DNA from: Liolophura sinensis | Lineage: Eukaryota; Mollusca; Polyplacophora; Chitonida; Chitonidae | Length of the DNA stretch: 64,000 nucleotides | Reading direction: 5' to 3' | NCBI RefSeq assembly: GCF_032854445.1 | Contig: NC_088298.1 | Location: 18,867,976-18,931,975 of the forward strand | Part shown: one piece after another, positions 26,020 to 35,285 of the stretch | Numbering within the stretch: the stretch's first letter is position 1 | How the letters are laid out: every line of letters starts with the position of its first letter | Notes under the pieces: generated by a model | The model's input: the letters and a program-made list of their open reading frames with translations, nothing else | The model's database searches: none | What the model was told of the DNA's origin: nothing | Made by a program: the position numbers and the translations under genes

Positions 26020-29000
26020 GTAGGCAAATTTTCTGGGTTGCTTTATGGATACACAACAAACCACTGACCTTTGCCTGTATCTGACAAACCTGCTGACTAA
26101 AAATGGCCAAGGTATAGGTTAATATTAACCTAAGATGGTCCATTACCATATACTGCAACCATACACTTCATGCTACAATAACAAATGCATGGATCTGGCT
26201 GTATTTACAGAAACTCACCCAACACTTTTAAAACCCGTTTTCCGCCATTACTTATATCTTTGCAGCGCTCAATATAATTAACTCCATGTGTACTGGGCAT
26301 GTAGTTGAAGATAATACATGAAAGCTATGAGATGGGTTCGGTCGACATATCTTAGAAGTCGACCCGGTAAAAAACAGACGTGGATTATGGACGGATAGCG
26401 TGATCAAACTTGAGAATCCATGCCCGAGCCTTGCTGCCAGCATGGTGGACAAGCGGTTGTTACGCTCGTCCCATGCAAGGTGTTGAACATTAGATTTGAT
26501 AACAAAATGTATTTTATCAAATGCTTTTATTTGTTTTGTAGGTGCAGCAGTTGAGTCATGAGTTGAGCCAGAAACAAGTGCTGATGAGCTTGTACCACAA
26601 AGAAATAGAAACTCTTGAGCGTACAACCTCTGCAAATAGGTAAGTATATATTAATTCACGTAAACACATCCCCCGACCGCCCGGCTTGACCGCCCCGATA
26701 GCACAGTTGGTAGAGCCACCGCCTCGGGAGGCGGTAGATCCAGTGTCAATCCTGGGTCGGGTCACACCTAAGACCTTAAAACAGGAAGTTGTAACTTCAT
26801 CGCTTGGCGTTCAGAATTAAAGGGAAAGTCCAGCGATTGATTGACCTGTATCATGCTATGTAATGGCTCGGACGGAGCGCCTTAGTTGCCTTGGGTAAGT
26901 CGTCTCAGTGAAACAGCACTAGCTATAAGAGCGGTGGATACTCGTCCTGCAACAAGGAGGCACATTACATACACTCTAAGGACTCCTTCGTCGCCATATG
27001 ACTGAAAAAGTGTTGGGTGCGGCATTAAACCCGAAGCACTCATTCTTGCCACCAGCCGTAAAAAAACAAAGACGAAAACAATATTAAAAGATTATAGTCT
27101 TGTTTTTCACATTGTGCGTACATAGGTGTATTTAGAATTCATTACTTACGAAAATATATCCTTTCTTATTCAAGAATATTTCATCTGTTCAAGTTCAAAT
27201 ATATGTTTAAGAAAAATACCATCATTTAACAATAAGTTTCACTTGTCTTAGACAGCTTCGTGACCCTGCTGGGATGTGAAATAGTTTACATGACTTGCAC
27301 AGCACATTTTCCGTCAGAAACATGCACAGCAAACTGTTATTGATTTTCAACAGTAAATCGTACTTTTTGGTTTATTAATTATTACCGATGAAACCTCATG
27401 ATATCCCCCACAGAGACAGCCATCTGAAGACCACGCTGGACACGCTAGAGTCAAGAGCCCATCAGCTTGAACATGAGAAGTGGGAGCTGACATTAGAGGT
27501 AAAGTATCCTAACTCGTGAGGGAATCTGGCTAACCAGATGATCAAAGTGATTGCTCGGTTCGAATCTCACTGTTTCCACTGTGGCTTTAAGTTTCGAGAG
27601 ACCGAGAGGATACCAGACCGCCGTCATACAAGACAGGCCCGTTGTTCAAAAGTGTATTAAAAGTTAGGCCAGGTTTAAATCTTAATAGCAGTCATGGCCT
27701 AATGCAAAGCTTTTACTTTAGTCTAGACTAAAGCTAATACTAGACTTAATCCTTCCATCTTTGAACAACTAGGCCCAGTCACTCAGTCAATTCAAACGCG
27801 GCTTAATTACCAATGACACCAGGCATAGCTTTAGCACCAATCGCTGACATGGAATTCTCAAGATTCCCTTAGCTTCCATTCTTCCCGGATCCTGTGTGGC
27901 AATAAGCGGTCGATGATGCATGTTTTTTTTCGTGTACTCTTACATGAAGCTCGCAGGAGATCACATGACCTCCACCAACATGGCACACATTGAAAAGTTT
28001 GTCGGTGTGACTTGTCAAATGCCAATGCTTTACCACGGGCACTGTGATTTTCCCCATCCATCAGATACTGGTCGCCAATAAAAAGCGACAAAATGGCATT
28101 GAACAACGTCTTGACAATGCCAAAAAAGGAACTCGAGTGGCGCACGATGGATGTATTTTAGGAAGGTATCCTCAGATTCCAATCAGTACCATTTGGGAAA
28201 AATGATCTTGTTCAGTCTCTGTTTCATTTTTGTCAGCTCTCCGGCCGTAAGTTCTCGAAGCAACATGCGGATGGTCGTGGGTTTCCCCCGGGCTCTGCCC
28301 GGTTTCCACACACCATAATACTGGCCGCCGTCGTATAAGCGAAATATTCTTGAGCACGGCGTAAAACAACAATCAGATAAATAAATAAATTTTTGTCAGT
28401 TGCCCTACAAACAAGAAGCATTTTGTTGCAAGTGGTGTAAACCAAATACTGCGTCACGTTTGTGTATTTTGCGTCTAAGTGTATTTTGTGCCTTCCACAC
28501 AATTTGTCGTGGGACGAAGTGTCTGTGACATTCGTTGATAACGTTCTAGTTACTGTGATTCAGTTAGTAACTTACAATTTATATCCTGAATGCATTCGCT
28601 GTGATTTTTCAGCTGGAGTCACGAAAAGCCGAGTTAGAAGACAGAGCAGCAAAACTTGAAAGCCTGAAACAGTCTTACCTTAAGCAAATAGGTGAATATG
28701 GCCACTAATGTATTAACTGATGTATATCCAATCAATTCACACATTAATTATAATTATTTGAAAATGTATAATTACAAAAATTATAAATCACATCAACTGT
28801 AATTGCTGTCCCATTTTTGTATGTGTAGTGAACTCAAAATTATTATAACGCGCCGTTGTATTCCACAAAATATTTCTATTTTGAAATGTAAGTACATTTT
28901 TTCATGTTTATATGGAATTGATGCTGGTGTAAAGCAGAAATCACATAAATAAAGCATAGATCACATAAATAAATAAACGTATTACACGCATGTAGTCGTA

Positions 29001-32000
29001 TATGTAATGGAGACGAATGTGGCTGAATGAGTTTCTGATATTTGTCTATCACTACAGACAATTTGAACAGGAAGGTTCGCCGGCACGAAGAGACGGTGAG
29101 AGCACATGAGGATAGGAATGAGGCGTTACAGCTGGAGAAGGATCAACTTAAAGAGAAGTTAAAGTCCTGGCATCAGGTCATGGATAAGGTGAGAACCGTT
29201 TACAATACAGTCAGAGTGTTTGTCTGCTTCATTTATTTATTTATTTATTTGATATTAGTGTTTTACGCCTTACTCAAGAATATTTCACTGGCACGATTGT
29301 GGCCAGCATTATGGTGGGAATCCCACCACCATCCGCAGGTTGTTGGCAGACCTTCCTACGTACGGCCGGAGAGGAAGCCAGTATGAGCTGACTTTAATTC
29401 AATGTGACCACATTGCTGGGAGGCTTCGGTCGTTGCGCCGTGCTGGCTTGCTAGCGCCCTCGGCCACGGAAGCCCCTGGCTGCTTGAGGTTTATTATGGA
29501 TTTGACTGTCCATCATTTTCATATTCATTGAGGCATTGGTTGGAGGATAGAAGGCCTTAGTGTCCCGGAACTCTTGCTGTAATTGCTGTTTTTGTTGAAT
29601 AAATTATGAAATTAGAGGCCCCCATGGCCGAGTGCTTAGCATGCTAGCGCAGCGGAATAACTAATGCTCTGTAATCTGTATTATGGAGAATACCTAACTT
29701 CCTGATGTAATAATGAAGGATATTGTGATCTGTATGATGAAGGATACCTACATGTGATTTTCTGCTGTGACAATGAAGGATATTTTAATCTGTAGAATGG
29801 AGGATACCTACATGTAACTTTCTGCTGTGACAATGAAGGATATTTTATCTGTAGAATGGAGGATACCTACATGTGACTTTCTGCAGTAACAATGAAGAAT
29901 ATCTTAATGTGTAGAATGGAGGATACCTATATGTAACTTTCTAATGTAACAATGGAGGACATTTTAATCCGTATAATGGAGGATACCTAATTTTCTGCTG
30001 CAACTATGAAGGATACTTTAATCTGTATAATGAAGGATGGCTACATGTAACTTTCTGCTGTGACAATGAAGGATATTTTATCTGTAGAATGGAGGATACC
30101 TACATGTGACTTTCTGCTGTCACAATGAAGGATATCTTAATGTGTAGAATGGAGGATACCTACATGTAACTTTCTAATGTAACAATGGAGGACATTTTAA
30201 TCCGTACAATGGACGATACCTAATTTTCTGCTGCCACTATGAAGGATACTTTAATCTGTATAATGAAGGATAGCTACATATAACTTTCTGCTGTAAAAAG
30301 GGAGGATATTTTAATCTGTAGAATGGAGGATACCTACATGTGACTTTCTGCAGTAACAATGAAGGATATCTTAATGTGTAGAATGGAGGATACCTATATG
30401 TAACTTTCTAATGTAACAATGGAGGACATTTTAATCCGTATAATGGAGGATACCTAATTTTCTGCTGCAACTATGAAGGATACTTTAATCTGTATAATGA
30501 AGGATAGCTACATATAACTTTCTGCTGTAACAATGGAGGATATTTTAATCTGTATAATGGAGGATGCCTAATTTTCTGCTGCAACTATGAAGGATACTTT
30601 AATCTGTATAATGAAGGATAGCTACATATAACTTTCTGCTGTAACAATGGAGGATATTTTAATCTGTATAATGGAGGATGCCTAATTTTCTGCTGCAACT
30701 ATGAAGGATACTTTAATCTATATAATGAAGGATAGCTACATATAACTTTCTGCTGTAAAAAGGGAGGATATTTTAATCTGTAGAATGGAGGATACCTACA
30801 TGTGACTTTCTGCAGTAACAATGAAGGATATCTTAATGTGTAGAATGGAGGATACCTATATGTAACTTTCTAATGTAACAATGGAGGACATTTTAATCCG
30901 TATAATGGAGGATACCTAATTTTCTGCTGCAACTATGAAGGATACTTTAATCTGTATAATGAAGGATAGCTACATATAACCTTCTGCTGTAACAATGGAG
31001 GATATTTTAACCTGTATAATGGAGGATACCTACTTTTCTACTGTAACAATGAAGGATATTTTAATCTGTATAATGGAGGATACCTTCATGTGACTCTCTG
31101 CTGTAAGAAAACAGGATATTTTAATCATTATAACGGAGGATACCTAATTTTCTGCTTTACCAATGAAGAATACGCTGCTATCCAGAATAACGGTCGAAAT
31201 GTTGTCCAACATACTGTCATGTTCCCTGCATTTCATGTCCACCTTTTGAACTCATGTTTCATTCTTTTCTCAGGTCAGACATGATTTGGACGTCAAAGAC
31301 AAGCAGATAGAAGAGTTCGTACAACGAGAACACAGTATTTTAGACGAGGTAAATCTAAATTCTATATTGTACGGCTTGTCCACAGCTTTGGTGGTAATTA
31401 AATTAAGCCACACAGTCGATCATGTCCTCATACCCAAAATCAATTGCCAGTGATTGATTTATGTACTGCAAGCCGGTGAACGTTGTATTCTATAATGTTT
31501 TGTGTATACTGCATCTGGCAGAGTGGTTTGTGAAACAGTGCTCAGCTTAAACAACCGCCCTTGGCCAGATGCATAGCAAACTTTCTGACTTAAAGCTTCA
31601 GTCGGACAAGTCAGAACTGCATGGATTCACGCGCTCTACCCCATTAGTATGAACTGATCCTGTTATGCTGAGGGATTAATATTTGTGGTATTCATTCACA
31701 TACACTGGCATTATTTTATTCCATTTGTTTTATATTCTCTGTCTTCAGATGAAAGTAAGACAGGATGAAATCGACAATCTCCGGAAACTTTACGAAGCCC
31801 GCCGAGATGAGGCGCATCGTCTGCGCGTGTTAGAGCCGAGTCGGTACGGACGTTCTCGAACCTTTTCCGTAGAGGAATTCTGTGAGCAACACCGTTCGTT
31901 AAAGGAGGAATTAGAAGACTGTTTGAGTCCTCATAACGAGCTGGTGTCCCCGACATACAGTCCTGTGTCAAGGTAAAAATGTTATACTAGTTTGTACAAA

Positions 32001-35000
32001 TGAATTTCATACGTCCCTAAATGACCAGAGTGTCTAGACGTTGAAACTACCATGTAATACCTGTGATGGTAATGATTTTATTTGAATCCATGCTGTGTTT
32101 TAGCACAGTATGTCTCCATAAGTTTAAGCCACTGACAGGTAACAAAGAATAATACTTTAAGTATAACTTCCAGCCAATAACACGTCTTCAAGTTTTCAAT
32201 GTTAATGTCCTAATCTGTAACATAACTGTTCCTCTGTTTCCAGTCCTATTTCGAAAGTTTTTGAAACGGTTCGCTCTGCGAATATGTTCTTGGATGATCT
32301 CCAAGACAATATGCACAGCACAGCCTCAGTTTCGGATTCAAGTATGCAAATCGAACGATCGTCGACTTATTCGATTGGAGGAGATTCAGGGTGCGGTGAT
32401 TTGGGATCGGATGATGAAAACAGGTAACCACACCCACTTTAAAACAACTTCTCGTTGAAAATCCACCGAAAAGTGCAACTTTTCATTTTTGATTATAAAG
32501 TCTTTCACCAATACAGACTATCCAATTTTTCGATATTCTTACGTTCACTGCTCTTAGTGTTCTCAAGTTAAGCTTGTTTGCACCTGTTGTAGTTTTGGAA
32601 GTCATGTGTACCAAACATCCAATGTTAAGCGCAGACGCCGGACTCTCCCTAAGAAGTTACAAATCGTGAAACCTTTGGAAGGTACGTTTGTATGATCTTT
32701 CTCTCACACTTTGTTTGTATACATGTAGGTGCGAAAGTGAACAAGGAGATTTTTGACCTAGCACCAACTTTTCATGTCAGTCAGTAATGTACGTTTACAT
32801 AATGTATATGTAATAACAAGTGACACAATTCTAAACAGATGTGAGCACGAAATATGATACACAAATAAAATGCAGAATGATAGCCACGTTGTCCTATTAA
32901 GTTTATACCGCTGAAACTGTGAGGTTAAATCACACCTATAAAGAAAGTCGTGCATTTTTTAAACTTTAACATTCAGGTTCAGAGACTCTTCACCAATGGC
33001 AACGGTTGGCCACGCCCTCTTTGACAAAACTTCTAGAAGAACGTGATGGCGTATATAGTCGTCACGAGCAGGACTCAGAGCGAGGCTCACGTACTGATTG
33101 GAGCAATCACGGACTCGCGTGGAGTGACCCCGAGGAAGATGGTAAGCCGTCAATAGAATTAGTCAAACCATTTTATGCACTTCATTCTAACCTGTTATTG
33201 TCTGTTATTTATTTAATTTATTTCAAAAATCACCGTAATTATTTCTAGAGACGTCCATCATTTTGCAAGTACAAGTACTTCGATAAAACATTAAGAAGTA
33301 TAGCACCCTTTTCATTAAAGCAATACCCAGAAGTCACCGGTTTGATATTTCCATTAACAACCATATTAGCTTTTCATTAAAGCAATACCCAGAAGTCACA
33401 GGTTTGATATTTCCATTAACAACCATATTAGCTTTGTTCACATACTCATAGACTTACCTGCTATCCTTAGCTGGGCGTTCTCTAGTCTCATCTGACCAGG
33501 AATTGAATTTGTGGCGTCAGTGGTAGATATTGTTAACATTTTTTTTAAGAAATATTAGTTATGGAATATTAACCCCTCTTTGTAGATGACCTGGATTATG
33601 ACGAGCTTTGCGGCAGCGAAATGAGTCACTGCAGCGAATTTCGACAGGCACTTTCTGAAGAATTCATTCAGGGGATGTAAGTATCCAAGGACCACATGTA
33701 AAAGGCATCTTGAGCGTCGAGGATATATTATTGTTATTAGTCTCCAATGACAGGCTCTCGAGTAAAACACTTCTGTGAAACTGACTTTTGAATGTATGTT
33801 GCCCTAACTCGTCTTGTAACCGCTTTAAGTGTAAATTACACTGCTGATTGTGTACTACCCACAACATAGCCGTGCTCTCCACCATCACAAATACCAGCAT
33901 AAAACAGGCTAGAATACCGAAGACTGCTTTCAAATCCTCTCGTAATACTGGGCTGGCGGGGTATTATACCCGCAGGGGCAACCAATGGAAAACCAATGGA
34001 GTTTCACGACGAGTCCGATAAATATTTTCTAATCGATCTCTGCAGTCCATAACAGGTGTGACTGTGGCTCTTACCTCTCACTACGCCCACACACGCAACA
34101 CCCCACGATGACTCCACTTGGTAATGGCAAAAAGTTGTCGTTCCTGGATGGCGCATGCTCGTTAAACCTGAAAAGACGGGCCTAATGGCTGCTTTGTTTT
34201 GAAATGGGTTGTCATGTCGTGAGTACGGAGCTGGTGCGTTATTACAGAGTGGAATATACCAGTAAATGTTGTGTGTGTGCGTGGGCAAGCTGAGAGGTAA
34301 GAGCCAACGTTGACACTTGTTTAAATTTGGACTACAGACAACGTGTAGAAAGGACTTCTCGGACATGACGTGAAATGATGTACATTTTACCATGGGCTGC
34401 CGCTGTGGCCATATTACTCTGCCAGCCCTGTACGAAGAGAGGATCTGAAATAGCCACCCGGGCCCACCGAAGAGTACGTCACATATGAATCCTCTTTTAT
34501 CTAATCTTTTCTTCTCCACTTCCAGCTCCTGTTATGGCGTCCAACAACAACAACAACAACAACACCAAAATCACGAGAACGTGGAAAGTACACCGATACC
34601 AAAGCGGAGGCCGAGATCCAACTCGCTCGTGGACCAGGTTCAGTTGTCGGGATTTAGGGCGACTTCTTACCCTCGAGCAGACAGGCTTCTTTCTCAAGAG
34701 TCCCTGCCAGAAAACTTGGAGTCAGACAGGAGCACAGGGCTAGGCCTACCGAGCTTTCAAAACTCTTGCTTACGTCGCCACAGCGTCCCGGCTCAGATGG
34801 GACTTAACGTCTGCTCTCACAGTCGCTTCGGAAGACCCATAATTCCCCCAACTTCCGATCCCCGACGGTCGTCGGGTGGATTCGGGATTCATGATCTGGT
34901 TAAGAAGCAAATCCTACAAGTGTTGAAACGGCTGTCGTCTGGGGACCAGTCCAAGGGAGATAATCCTACTCCAATCCGCAAACCCTGCACCCCGGAAACA

Positions 35001-35285
35001 CCGCCTCCTTACACAGGACCAAAACTGAAACTCCGGGTGGGAACGCAGAAAAGTTCGCCCAAGCGCACCACCAAGCTGAAAATCAAGATTGTGAAGAATA
35101 AAAAACCACTGGGGTTCCAACCATTGGAAAATCAGACGGATCAAAATGTCGGCGTACTACACACAATTACCAGCCTGAGGAGGAACAATTTGCTAATCGG
35201 GGGGATGCCCGAAGTGCCAACCTCAACATTCCATGACGTCACATCATATTTGGATGACATCACAATGGGAATTTTCTCATCATAA
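25906..35285 (+). CDS. TRAK: Milton/TRAK-family kinesin-mitochondrion adaptor (12-exon model)
   Basis: Joined from exons at 25906, 26542, 27414, 28613, 29058, 31274, 31749, 32244, 32593, 32977, 33586 and 34526. All junctions are GT/AG and phase-compatible, giving 696 codons including stop. Milton/TRAK proteins link mitochondria, through Miro, to kinesin-1 and dynein. The first ~270 residues are predicted coiled coil aligning with the HAP1/milton N-terminal region. Residues SKVFETVRSANMFLDDLQ match the family's conserved KRVFETVR segment. The diagnostic motif is LPKKLQIVKPLEGSETLHQW, the milton-domain core shared with TRAK1 and TRAK2. Near the C-terminus RSNSLVDQVQLSGFRA resembles the conserved LVDKVRRFG block, and a short polyQ run precedes it. 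The usual NDIDAV-type N-terminal motif was not found, so the start is unresolved. The protein is shorter and more diverged than vertebrate TRAKs (about 910-950 aa). Confidence 0.85.
26542..26639 (+). CDS. TRAK: TRAK exon B
   Basis: 98 bases, acceptor ttttgtag, donor atag|gtaagt. Encodes VQQLSHELSQKQVLMSLYHK, which aligns with the VSQLRHELSMKDELLQFY stretch of vertebrate TRAK. A type B SINE begins about 50 bases downstream. Confidence 0.85.
26691..27048 (+). mobile_element. tRNA-derived SINE, type B
   Basis: An A-box-like phrase 'tagcacagttggtagagcc' is followed by 'tcaatcctgggtcgggtcac', 'cttggcgttcagaatta', 'gtctcagtgaaacagcacta', 'aaggactccttcgtcg' and an end with 'cactcatt'. A second copy with the same order lies at 38591-38947. 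It is unrelated to the main SINE outside the tRNA-like head. Confidence 0.8.
27155..27240 (+). repeat. Dispersed repeat fragment
   Basis: The segment starting 'cctttcttattcaagaatat' is nearly repeated at 59115-59190, including 'atttcat..gttcaagttcaaata'. It is a shared fragment of an uncharacterised dispersed repeat inside a TRAK intron. Confidence 0.55.
27414..27498 (+). CDS. TRAK: TRAK exon C
   Basis: 85 bases, acceptor ccccacag, donor gag|gtaaag. Coiled coil (DSHLKTTLDTLESRAHQLEH), corresponding to the LDSLQKKLKDLEEEN region. Confidence 0.8.
27850..28080 (+). repeat. Dispersed tRNA-derived repeat, type C
   Basis: Contains 'ggcaataagcggtcgatgat', 'acctccaccaacatggcaca', 'gaaaagtttgtcggtg' and 'ttaccacgggcactgtg', the ordered phrases of the type C family. 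Confidence 0.6.
28240..28395 (+). mobile_element. SINE, main family, 5' truncated
   Basis: Central block (catgcggatggtcgtgggtt) and tail ending in AAAT repeats. The head is missing. It lies in the intron before TRAK exon D. Confidence 0.82.
28613..28691 (+). CDS. TRAK: TRAK exon D
   Basis: 79 bases, acceptor tttttcag, donor atag|gtgaat. Highly charged coiled coil (LESRKAELEDRAAKLESLKQ). Phase fits both neighbours. Confidence 0.75.
29058..29188 (+). CDS. TRAK: TRAK exon E
   Basis: 131 bases, acceptor actacag, donor aag|gtgaga. Coiled coil with RKVRRHEETVRAHEDRNEAL. A full-length SINE begins about 40 bases after the donor. Confidence 0.8.
29231..29477 (-). mobile_element. Full-length SINE, minus strand
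   Basis: ATTT-rich tail, central block and tRNA-like head ending in 'cggccacggaagcccc'. It lies close behind TRAK exon E. Flanking 'gtctgctt' and 'ggctgctt' may be a worn target duplication. Confidence 0.82.
29615..29664 (+). mobile_element. SINE head fragment
   Basis: Only the first ~45 bases of the tRNA-like head (gaggcccccatggccgagtg...) remain. They stop exactly where the tandem array begins. Confidence 0.6.
29665..31165. repeat. 58-60-bp minisatellite with higher-order period
   Basis: The unit is two related halves, each with 'aatgaaggata' or 'aatggaggata' followed by 'ttttaatctgtagaatgg'-like text. The marker phrase 'aacaatggaggacatttt' recurs at 29948, 30181, 30415 and 30877. Those spacings of 233, 234 and 462 show a four-unit higher-order repeat of about 232 bases. 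It lies wholly within the intron before TRAK exon F. Confidence 0.9.
31274..31348 (+). CDS. TRAK: TRAK exon F
   Basis: 25 codons, acceptor ttctcag, donor gag|gtaaat. Coiled coil (VRHDLDVKDKQIEEFVQREH). The upstream intron is nearly filled by a 1.5-kb minisatellite that ends about 110 bases before this exon. Confidence 0.78.
31749..31972 (+). CDS. TRAK: TRAK exon G
   Basis: 224 bases, acceptor tcttcag, donor aag|gtaaaa. End of the coiled coil (MKVRQDEIDNLRKLYEARRD), then a Ser/Pro-rich linker with SFSVEEF-like and SPTYSPVS segments. It corresponds to the TRAK region just before the VFETVR motif. Confidence 0.85.
32244..32423 (+). CDS. TRAK: TRAK exon H
   Basis: 180 bases, acceptor tttccag, donor acag|gtaacc. 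Encodes ISKVFETVRSANMFLDDLQD, the conserved VFETVR motif, followed by a Ser/Asp/Gly-rich disordered region. Confidence 0.88.
32593..32681 (+). CDS. TRAK: TRAK exon I
   Basis: 89 bases, acceptor ttgtag, donor aag|gtacgt. Encodes KRRRRTLPKKLQIVKPLEG, the best evidence that this is a milton/TRAK protein. Confidence 0.92.
32977..33141 (+). CDS. TRAK: TRAK exon J
   Basis: 165 bases, acceptor attcag, donor gatg|gtaagc. Encodes SETLHQWQRLATPSLTKLLE, continuing the milton core (family form SATLHHWQQLAQPHLGGIL), then an acidic stretch. Confidence 0.92.
33308..33431. repeat. Recent 62-bp tandem duplication
   Basis: Two adjacent copies (33308-33369 and 33370-33431) that differ at one base. Intron between TRAK exons J and K. 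Confidence 0.92.
33586..33676 (+). CDS. TRAK: TRAK exon K
   Basis: 91 bases, acceptor ttgtag, donor at|gtaagt. Acidic (DDLDYDELCGSEMSH). The donor overlaps an in-frame ATG TAA, so retention of the next intron would end the protein here. Confidence 0.82.
33925..34457. repeat. Long imperfect inverted repeat in last TRAK intron
   Basis: The left arm (about 33930-34150) matches the reverse complement of about 34235-34455. Matched pairs include 'tggctcttacctctca' (34073) with 'tgagaggtaagagcca' (34291), and 'gggctggcggg' (33950) with 'gccagccctg' (34421). The RNA could form a hairpin of more than 200 base pairs with mismatches. Confidence 0.72.
34526..35285 (+). CDS. TRAK: TRAK terminal exon L
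   Basis: 760 bases including the stop, acceptor acttccag. Begins with a CAA-encoded polyQ run and continues through RSNSLVDQVQLSGFRA, a basic/Ser-rich region and a Lys-rich stretch (KRTTKLKIKIVKNKKPLGF). Ends DDITMGIFSS. The phase of the exon K donor (2) plus the first base gives Ile, in frame. Confidence 0.88.

Noticed and set aside
28060-28160. Possible extra TRAK exon beginning after catcag at 28066
   Set aside because: The frame is charged and coiled-coil-like, but the sequence continues a type C repeat, no good donor follows, and exons C and D already join in phase.
29665-31165. CRISPR-like array, also considered at 50200-51735
   Set aside because: Units are contiguous and diverged with no unique spacers. 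These are eukaryotic minisatellites.
34004-34519. 171-codon minus-strand open frame
   Set aside because: It lies over the palindrome in the last TRAK intron and its start overlaps the terminal exon's upstream flank. It has no recognisable domain, and its length is explained by low stop density in the inverted arms.
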